Assembly (NCBI GenBank): GCA_029844215.1
Contig: CM056726.1
Span: 73,585,548 to 73,649,547, forward strand
Reading direction: 5' to 3'
DNA length: 64,000 nt
DNA from: Przewalskia tangutica
Lineage: Eukaryota > Streptophyta > Magnoliopsida > Solanales > Solanaceae
A program made the position numbers and the translations under genes. Under the pieces are notes generated by a model. It made no database searches. It had not been told where the DNA came from and saw nothing but the letters and a program-made list of their open reading frames with translations. Below are positions 55,990 to 64,000 of the stretch, piece after piece. The number at the start of each line of letters is the position of its first letter. The stretch's first letter is position 1.

Positions 55990-58534
55990 TGTTATACCCC
56001 GTATTTCCAGAGTATGTACGTGAGGGCGTACGTACAAAAGTTCAACCCTAAAGTTAAGGCTTAGGACGAAATTTGGGCACAACTCACGAAACGAATGGTT
56101 TTCCGACGAAACGTTTTCCAAAACTTGCGTAGGGAAAATTACGGCTATGTCATTTATAATTTTTGCGGATTTTTTCGAGAGATGAAATATTTTGGACCAA
56201 CGAGAGGGTGACACTTGTCACCCTCATATGGACGGCAAAGAGGCCACGGATGGGACGATTTTAGGGCCTAAAACAAGGGTCAATGTTTGTGAGTGATTTG
56301 TGGAATAGGGTTAGGGTGAACTTGTGCAAATCCTCACCATCCACTTGCCCTCCACTTGCCCTCATCTTGGCCCTTCAAAGCCCTATAAATACCCCCCTTT
56401 TGTTGAAGAATTCTTCATCCACAAAATTATCTTCCAAGTCTCAAAGCCTCTCTTCTCCCTTAAGAGTTCTCGTCCAAGCCTCACTCCCCCCCCCCTATTG
56501 AAGTGCTAAAGCCGAAACACCCTCTCCCTCCCCCCTTCCTTGTAGTCTCGGCAAGTCTCCCCCCTCTTGGAAGCCCTAGCCAAACACTACCCTCTTGGTA
56601 GAAATACTCTCAAGTATTGTTACTATCCCCAAAATACCTTAGCCAATCCCTTATAGTATTTCCAAAGTTATCTCTATACATAGAGTCCAGAAATACTATC
56701 TTATATCCATTAGTCACTAAACGAAACCCTAGGGGAAACTTCATAGTAGGTTGAAGTAGAAAGTAGAAGTTGTGTAGAAACTTCTAAGGGTTTCTTGGAG
56801 CGGATTGGAGCATACATATTAGGAGCTAAACCTCGCCAGATCGACTTATATCTTGGATAATATTGGGCTTATCGAGGTAAATAATCTTATCTTTCTATTG
56901 TAATTGAAGAATACATACTGTAGAAGTATAGACATAAGTTTAAAACACATAGAAGGGTATTAAAGAAGAGTATTGAACAGTAATTACATGAAGGGTATTA
57001 CGTAAAAGAATTGAATCAAATCACATCAGAAGAATATTAAAGAAGAAGATTAAACTGTACTTACATAGGACTGTATTTACAGTAGACTTTAGTAGCTTAA
57101 CGGGTAGGGGAGTGCTGCCCGATTTTCCGTAGAATAGAGAACCTTCTGCTTAGGTTATCCTTCAGAGTAGTCTAGACGTTGATAGACGTATTTGACTATT
57201 ATAGGTTGATACTCTGCGCGCGACATATTCGACTTGGCATGTGGATTTCGCCGAGAAGGTATGTGATTCTTCCTATACCCTTGAGCATGATATTTTAAAG
57301 TATATATATAGTACGGTAGACGTACGTGTGTTAACTGAACATGGTTTTACTTGAGTCTAATAATAAGAATCTTGAAGTATTTCAAAAGAATTAAGAATCG
57401 TTTTTGAAAGAAGAGTAATACAAGGTTTTAAAAGCTTAAGAGTTATACCAGCTTTATGGGGAGTTAGGTATAACGACTTAAGAATGATAAAAGGAACGGT
57501 TTACTTATTTGTTTATGAAAGTCTTGTATTGATTTCTGAAAAGTATAGTAAGATGCTGTGATAAGTAACCATGTTATGATGCTACGTATGTTAGTGTCTT
57601 GTGTTGTTGTGTAAGGGGGTTATTCTTGTTGTGCTTACGTTGTTAAACGTTAAGACCGTTGTACTGTTATTATATCACATACCCCCTTGACTTGTTATAC
57701 CGAGGGCTTGCCACCCTTGATGCGGTCTATACGGCTATGCGGTCTGTGTGACTATGCGGAGTCGCGGAGTTCCAGATTGATCATTCCGGTGTATTATCCC
57801 GATGCGAAGAGTGCCTTACGCGGCCGTGTGACTATCGCGTCTATGTGACTATGCGGATCGCGGAGTCCGGTGAGGGTACCGGCTACCCTCGACGCGGTCT
57901 ATACGCCTACGCGAGTCTACGTGTGACCTATACGGCCGCGGAAGTCGAGGATTAGGCACGCATAATGATACTATGGGCGATTGGCCTTGCTTCGATCATT
58001 AGCGCCTAAAAAGACCGCATGATATCTATTTTGCTCTTGTTTATGTTGGCACTATGCGCTTTAAGCGATTGTATTTACAAATGGTTTTAGACACTTGATT
58101 TCATTTCAAGATTTTTACGCTTTCACATACTTAGTACCGTTGTATCGACCTCCTTCGGGCCGTTCATGCCGCAGTAAGGGAAAGCAGTGCTAGATCCACA
58201 TCCTTAGGATCTCTACTTTGGTGTCGTGAGCTCCATCTTCTCCCGAGGCTCGACTTTGGTATGGTTCTCCCGTGTTGTAGATATATGTATATTCGTGGTA
58301 TGGCGGGCCCCGTCCCGCCATAGTTATCTACTTCCTTAGAGGTCCAGAGTCCTATTGCATACTGGGATGTAATCGCCAAACTTTGATATATATATATATG
58401 CCGAAAGGCGACGTTTTCGTATAAAGCTGTTTCTTTTCATATTGATTCTGTCTTGTTTTTATATTCCACTGACACTGATGTATGACTACTTGGGTGCCCG
58501 TAAGGCACGATCACGCCCCGAACGGGTCGTGACA
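55990..58534 (+). repeat. M LTR 2 (shared by both units)
   Basis: It is 2,545 bp. The first 1.7 kb is nearly identical to LTR 1, but from about 57720 to the end it has many 1-4 base gaps and local scrambles relative to LTR 1 (for example GTACTGAC read as GTATCGAC). A primer-binding site follows immediately. Confidence 0.94.
56383..56391 (+). promoter_or_regulatory. TATA box of M LTR 2
   Basis: CTATAAATA followed by a C run. It is placed to drive unit 2. Confidence 0.7.
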
Positions 58535-58538
58535 AAAG

Positions 58539-58549
58539 TGGTATCGAGC
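58539..58549 (+). other. M unit 2 primer-binding site (one base short)
   Basis: TGGTATCGAGC equals TGGTATCAGAGC with the A of CAG missing. Unit 1 is perfect here. Confidence 0.8.
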
Positions 58550-58733
58550 GATTAATCTCGGAAAGTGTCTACGCATCAGACTGGTAGAGTCTTGATTATC
58601 GTTTGTTGTGCACCACACTAATAATCGTGAGGCTATAGGATATTTAGGATTGGTTTCCATTCTTCTCACTCGAGATCGTGCCTTAGCCGTGTTATAAGTT
58701 GGACCTCTAACGTATTCCTTTCTCAGAATGATT

Positions 58734-60080
58734 ATGCCTCCACGTAAGGCAACCCGCCCGGGCGGCAAGGCAGCCGGCGGAGCTTCTAGAGGACACCGAG
58801 TCACGAGGCTCGTGCCCGCCTATACCCGAGGCGATACCTCGACGGCGAGTTCCATGATGCCGCCCGGCCCAGCGAGACCACAGCACCGCCTCCGCCCCAT
58901 AGCCCGGGCGCAGGAGTTAGGGTACAAGGAGATGGCTCGCCATCGCCGTGATTGTGGCGATCATGGAGATAGGCCGACGCAGCAGCCCAGCCCAAAGCAG
59001 CGTTCGCGGGTTCACCCGAGATCGGACGCTGAGGCTACGGATTTTCTCGAGTTGTAGCCCGCCGCAGTTCTACTGTCGAGGCCCGAGGATGACCCGTAGG
59101 AGTTCATCCGTCAGTTACAGAGGATCATGCGAGTGATCAAGGCTTCGGAGACCGAGTCCGCGATCTTCGGTTCGCATAGGCTGCGTGATACCGCAGTCGA
59201 TTGGTTTGATTCGTGAGAGTTATCTCGGGGAGAGCACGCGTCCACCGCTACTTGGGACGAGTTCTCGGAGGCTTTTCTCACTCACTTCTTGCCTCCACAG
59301 ATGAGGAGGGCCCGGGCCGACAAGTTTTTGTTGCTGAGACAGAGGGGGCGCACAGTTAGGGAGTACAACGTCGAGTTCGATTCTTTGGCTCGATATGTCC
59401 CTGCGTTGGTAGCAGATATGGAGGATGAGGTACACCGCTACGTCACGGGCTAGATGATTATATGGCGAAGTCTTGTGCGGGTGTGGCTCTTCACCGAGCA
59501 TGGACATTACCCGTATGCAGCTCACGACTGGATGCGAGGCGTAGAGACCGCCGGGTCGGCAGATATCGAGAGCGTAAGGCCAAGACGGCCGGATCTTTTG
59601 GTAGCTCTCGGGGTGGACGACCTCAGCAGACGTCTAGATTTGCACCACAGCCAGCTCAGAGCACTCCTACATCGTTTCTGCAGACCAGAGTATTCGGGCG
59701 TGTCGTGCCCTAGGACTTCGGACTTCCAGGGTGGCAAGGGTGCTAAGCGATCGAGGTCCGCTCAGTGTGTCCGATGTGGTAGATTCCATTCAGGGAGTTG
59801 TAGTACTACTTCGGGAGTTTGCTACACTTGTGGCCGCAGGTCATTATGCGAGAACTGTCCGACCAAGCGGCGTGGTAGTGGTTCACCGCGTGGTCTTTCG
59901 TCGGGTCTTCATCTCCTACGATTACTCGCCCGAGGCGGGGTACTCGGGCCAGCAGGTCGCGGCAGAGGTCGTGGCGCGGTCCCAGCGGTCCTCGAACCGC
60001 ATTTATGCCTGTCGCACGTAGCACTGCGAGGCCTCACCGATGTCGCCACAGTACTTTATCGGTTTCATGTTGTGGCGTGT
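58734..60080 (+). pseudogene. gag: M unit 2 gag, heavily frameshifted
   Basis: The ATG at 58734 begins MPPRKATRPGGKAAGG. The capsid region is recognisable at about 59030-59460, with EYNVEFDSLARYVP encoded near 59360-59400. It is split by many small gaps. The first knuckle CVRCGRFHSGSC is intact near 59765-59800. The second reads CYTCGRRSLCENC, because of a small deletion at the CAGCAGGG site where unit 1 reads CGQQGH. The break pattern is denser than in unit 1 although both units share the same origin. Confidence 0.82.
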
Positions 60081-63000
60081 ATGCCGTGATAGATCCGGTT
60101 CTACTGTCCTATATATCTCCCTTATTGCTAGTAGGATAGGGATGAGCACGAGTCCATAGACCCTTTCGAGGTAGCTACGCCAGCCGGGTGATTCGGTGGT
60201 AGCTCGGCGGTATATAGGGCTTGTCCGGTGACCATATGCGATCGTCGCACTTGCCGACTTGGTAGAGTTGGATAGGACGGATTTCGCTGTGATCATGGGT
60301 ATGGATGGGCTAGCGTCTTGCTACGCCAATGTAGACCGCAGGAGAGAGAGTGGTACGGTTCCATTTCTGAGAGCCGGTTGTTGAGTGGGAGGAACACCGT
60401 GTCGCCGGGGTAACTTTATTTCTTACCTCAAGGCTAGGAAGATGGTGCGCAGGGGTATATCTACCATCTCATTCCTGTTTGATAATCGAGGTGCGGTACC
60501 AGATTTTCGGGCCCAGAGTCGAGAGTTCCCGGATGTGTTTCGGATGACCTCCCGGGTATCCTCTCCGAGAGGAGATAGAGTTTTGTATCGATGTCTTTGC
60601 TAGACACTCGCCTATTTCCATTCCGCCATACGTAATGGCACCGCCGAGTGAGAGAGTTGAAGGACCAATGAGAGATTTGCTAGAGAAGCGGCTTCATCGG
60701 GCCTAGTGTTTCTCCCCGGGAGCGTCGGTATTGTTCGTGAAGAAGGGCGGACGCCAGCGCATGTGTTGATTACAGCGGTGAACAAGGTGACCATTAAGAA
60801 CAGATACCCTTCCCGTGATTGATGATTTGTTCGACCAGCGAGGTGCGAGATGTTTCTCCAAGATTGATCCGCGATCGGACTATCATCAGTGCGTGTTAGA
60901 GGCGGATGTCCCTAGGATCGCATTCCGACCCAGACGCACTATGAGTTCAGGTTATGTCTTTCTGTTGACCAATGCTCGTGGTATTCATGGATTTGATGAA
61001 CCGAGTGTTCAAGCCATTTTTGGACACGTTTGTGATAGTGTTCATTGATAACATCTTGGTTTATTCTCGCCAGAGCGAAAGCATGCGAGCATTTCGGCGA
61101 CCGTGGCCGAGAGTTCTCCAGACCCAGCTATACGCCAAGTTTTCCAAATGTGAGTTTTGGTTGGCTTCGTGGCTTTTCTTGGGCATATAGTCGGGGCCGA
61201 TGGTATTCGAGTGGATACGACCAAGATCGAGGCCAGGACTTGGCCTAGACCTACTACTCCGACAGAGGTCCGCAGCTTTCTGGGCCACGAAGGTTACTAT
61301 CTGCGATTCCTCGAGAAGTTTGCTTCTATCTCGCACCATTGACTAGGCTGACTCGTGGCGCACTAAGTTTCAGCGGATCGATGCTCGTGGCGGGGTTTCC
61401 GATTCGGGCGAGAGGCGACGCATCGCCCCGTTCTTACTCTTCCGCAGGTCCGCGGTTATGTAGTGTATTGTGATGCGTCAGGCGTCGGGCTCGGATGTGT
61501 GTTGATGCAGCTGGGTAAGGTTATAGTGTACGCATCCCGACAGCTTAAGAAGCATAAGAGGAACTACCCCACCCATGATTTGGAATTGGCAGCGGTGATT
61601 CACGCCTTGAAGATCTGGAGGCACTATTTGTATGGGGTTCATGTGGATATTTATACAGACCACAAGAGCCTCCAGTATATCTTCCGCCAGAGGGAGCTGA
61701 ACTTACGACAGAGACAGTGGTTAGAGTTACTCTAGGATTACGATGTCGACATCCTGTACCACCCGGGGAAGGCCAATGTTGTGGCAGATGCTCTTAGTCG
61801 TAGGTCGATGGGGAGTCTATCGACGCAGCCGAAAAAGAGGGCATAGTCCACGAGTTACATCGCTAGCGAGCCTTGAGTCCGATTGATTGGTTACGATGGC
61901 GGTGGGGTTCGAGTTCGAGAGGTTGCCGAGTCTTCCATCGCCGGCGAGGCAAGAGGCAACAATTTGAGGATCCGTTTTGACTCGGATCGGATACGACTCT
62001 TCGTGAGGAAGGGTCCTGAGGTAGCACCGGGGTGCTAAGGTTTGAGGGCAGGTTGTGTGTTCCAGATATTTCAGGACTTCGACAGCAGGTTCTAGGGGAA
62101 GCACACAGCGCGCGTTACTCTATCCATCCGGGGTCGACCAAGATGTACCACGACCTTAGATCTGTGTATTGGTGGGATGGCTTGAAGAGGGACATTGCAG
62201 AGTTTGTAGCTCAGTGCCCGTGTTGTCAGCAGGTGAAGGTAGAGCACCAGAGGCCTGGTGGTTTGTTGCAGGCGATTGAGATCCCGACCTGGAAGTGGGA
62301 GGTGATCAACATGGACTTTATCACAGGATTACCTCGCACTCCGAGGAAGCACGATTCTATCTGGATTATCGTCGACAGGCTGACGAAATCAGCCCACTTT
62401 CTTCCAGTCAGGACGATCTTTTCGGCCGAGGATTATGAGACTTTACATCTGAGAGATCGTCAGACTGCATGGAGTCCCTATTTCTATCATATCAGACAGA
62501 GGAGCCCAGTTTACGGCTAACTTCTGGAGATCTTTCCAGAAGGGTCTAGGGACGCAGGTGAGCTCGAGCATCGCATTCCATCCTCGCATGCACGGACAGG
62601 CAGAGCGAACTATCCAGACTCTTGAGGATATGCTGCGAGCCTGTGTTATTGATTTCAGGGGTAGCTGGGAGGATCATTTGCCTCTAGTTGAGTTTGCGTA
62701 TAATAATAGCTACCACTCCGATTCGATGGCGCCTTATGAGGCCTTGTATGGGAGGAAGTGCAGATCGCCGATAGGCTGGTTTGATGTAGGCGAGGTGCGA
62801 TTAGTAGGACCGGACTGACATACAGTGGATAAGGTAAAGCTTATCCGGGAGCGATCGACACCGAGTCGCATGTGTCATACGCAGATCATCGCCGTCGGCA
62901 TCCGGAGTTCGAGGTTGATGATTGGGTTTTCTCGGTGTCACCCATGGCGGTGTGATGAGATTCGGAGGAAAGAAACTCACCAAGGTACATCGGGCGTGAC

Positions 63001-63349
63001 ATTGTTCGCAGGGTAGGCAAGGTTGCCTATGAGTTGGATCTGCCGTCCGATCTGGAGGCAGTGCACCCGATGTTTCATGTTTCTATGCTGAGGAGATGTA
63101 TCGGGGATCCATCTAGAGTGCACCCGATTGACGATTTCCAGGTGATCCAGGGTTATCGTATGAGGAGATTCCATAGCGATAATCGATCGTCGGAGTTAGG
63201 CGCTCATGACCAAGGACGTGGCTTCCGTCAAAGTCTTGTGGCGGAACGAGCTCAGGGAGGAGATGACGTGGGAAGCTGAGGAGGACATGAGGCAGAAGTA
63301 TCCTCACCTATTCCCCACACCTCCAGGTAACTCACTTTCATACTTGTAA
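60081..63349 (+). pseudogene. pol: M unit 2 pol (PR-RT-RNaseH-INT-chromodomain) with FIDN
   Basis: The protease start (IDPVL, Gly codon damaged) is near 60085. RT covers about 60720-61345, with the active-site line FIDN at 61041-61052, as in unit 1. RNase H (61463-61735) is open, with YCDAS, DLELAAV and YTDHKSL. The integrase N-terminal zinc region is complete here (HSARYSIHPG, then CPCCQQ, about 62098-62235). The core shows the Asp of MDFITGLP (62314), the second Asp in SDRG (62495, after a frameshift) and the Glu of QAERTIQTLEDML (62603), so the three catalytic residues survive. The C-terminal domain lies at 62820-63120 and the chromodomain at about 63205-63325 (SVKVLWRNELREEMTWEAEE). It stops at 63347. 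Confidence 0.88.
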
Positions 63350-63452
63350 ATTTTTTCATTGATATATTTGCTTAAGTGTTGTGTTGTGGCCATGTGAGGC
63401 ATTTGCAAACTGTTTAAGTCATGAAGAACTTTTCCGTTGTGTCTTGGGAAGG

Positions 63453-63487
63453 AACATTCGGGACGAATGTTTCTAAGGAGGGGAGAA
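63453..63487 (+). other. M unit 2 palindrome and polypurine tract
   Basis: AACATTCGGGACGAATGTT (63453-63471), then AAGGAGGGGAGAA (63475-63487), then LTR 3. Confidence 0.9.
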
Positions 63488-64000
63488 TGTTATACCCCGT
63501 ATTTCCAGAGTATGTACGTGAGGGCGTACGTACAAAAGTTCAACCCTAAAGTTAAGGCTTAGGACGAAATTTGGGCACAACTCACGAAACGAATGGTTTT
63601 CCGACGAAACGTTTTCCAAAACTTGCGTAGGGAAAATTACGGCTATGTCATTTATAATTTTTTTGGATTTTTTCGAGAGATGAAATATCTTGGACCAACG
63701 AGAGGGTGACACTTGTCACCCTCATATGGACGGCAAAGAGGCCACGGATGGGACGATTTTAGGGCCTAAAACAAGGGTCAGTGTTTGTGAGTGATTTATG
63801 GAGTAGGGTTAGGGTGCACTTGTGCAAATCCTCACCATCCACTTGCCCTCCACTTGCCCTCATCTTGGCCCTTGAAAGCCCTATAAATACCCCCCCTTTG
63901 TTGAAGAATTCTTCATCCACAAAATTATCTTCTAAGTCTCAAAGCCTCCCTTCTCCCTTAAGAGTTCTCGACCAAGCCTCACTCCCCCCCCCCCCTCTTG
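63488..64000 (+). repeat. M LTR 3, first 513 bases
   Basis: It starts TGTTATACCCC and is nearly identical to LTRs 1 and 2 up to the window edge. TATA box CTATAAATA is at 63881-63889, with a C run at about 63985. Confidence 0.95.

Larger units (their letters stand above)
48453..64000 (+). mobile_element. Tandem chromovirus array M (LTR-int-LTR-int-LTR), Tekay/Del type
   Basis: Three LTRs of one family (48453-51018, 55990-58534, 63488 onward) alternate with two full internal regions in the same direction (51019-55989 and 58535-63487). Each has its own primer-binding site, gag, pol, chromodomain, palindrome and polypurine tract. The middle LTR is shared: it is the 3' LTR of unit 1 and the 5' LTR of unit 2. 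Such arrays arise by unequal recombination between LTRs of two copies. Both units carry the same FIDN change in RT. The array is inserted in LTR L, with AAAAT (48448-48452) as predicted duplication, and continues past the window. Confidence 0.93.

Noticed and set aside
1..64000. Organelle, bacterial, ribosomal RNA or endogenous pararetrovirus sequence.
   Set aside because: No rRNA, organelle gene, coat or movement protein motif was recognised. All coding traces are Ty3/gypsy or Ty1/copia gag and pol.

Overview
The window is plant nuclear DNA made almost entirely of nested LTR retrotransposons. I see no intact host gene. Most elements are Ty3/gypsy with LTRs of about 1.5-3.9 kb that begin TGTTAYACCCC and end GTGACA. 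Several have PBSs matching initiator-Met tRNA and a pol ending in a chromodomain (Tekay/Del-type chromovirus). A tRNA-derived SINE fragment at 19364-19516 resembles, from memory, the TS/SolS SINEs of Solanaceae, so a solanaceous, repeat-rich (probably pericentromeric) region is my best guess. I name the elements A to N for reference.

Left part, 1-14457: a Russian doll read from the inside out. The tail of LTR C (1-1348) cuts into the gag of chromovirus A (1349-6702). A sits in the 3' pol of minus-strand chromovirus B (6703-14121). B sits in a minus-strand LTR fragment D (14122-14457). The missing halves of D, B, A and C are expected left of base 1. Next come an unassigned stretch and an old Copia-type LTR, N (15223-19363), split by solo LTR E (15515-18538, TSD CACCC), then the SINE.

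Middle part, 19568-41532: one element, F, bounded by TSD ATTAT. It carries a gag remnant and a pol-less tail. Three later insertions lie within it: solo LTR G in the internal region (TSD GTTGG), complete minus-strand element H in the 3' LTR (TSD GTATT), and solo LTR I in the 3' LTR (TSD CATAC). F and H share the same pol-less design: gag, then a homologous tail of about 0.9 kb, a palindrome and a polypurine tract. They look like one lineage of non-autonomous gag-only elements.

Right part, 41533-64000: a Copia element, K, has its LTR split by solo LTR J (42278-45166, TSD TTTTC). Its gag is cut by LTR L (46617-48452), and L is cut by a tandem chromovirus array M arranged LTR-internal-LTR-internal-LTR (48453 to beyond 64000). 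Both M units carry the same substitution in the reverse transcriptase active site. All gag and pol reading frames are broken.

Two further signals run across the window. Small non-coding motifs are shared by otherwise different LTR families: a palindrome before the polypurine tract, a GTACG...CGTAC motif, and hairpins in the LTR 3' part. Also, many of the small indels that break reading frames fall at CAG/CTG/CCGG sites, which may reflect base-calling trouble at CHG-methylated cytosines rather than true decay.
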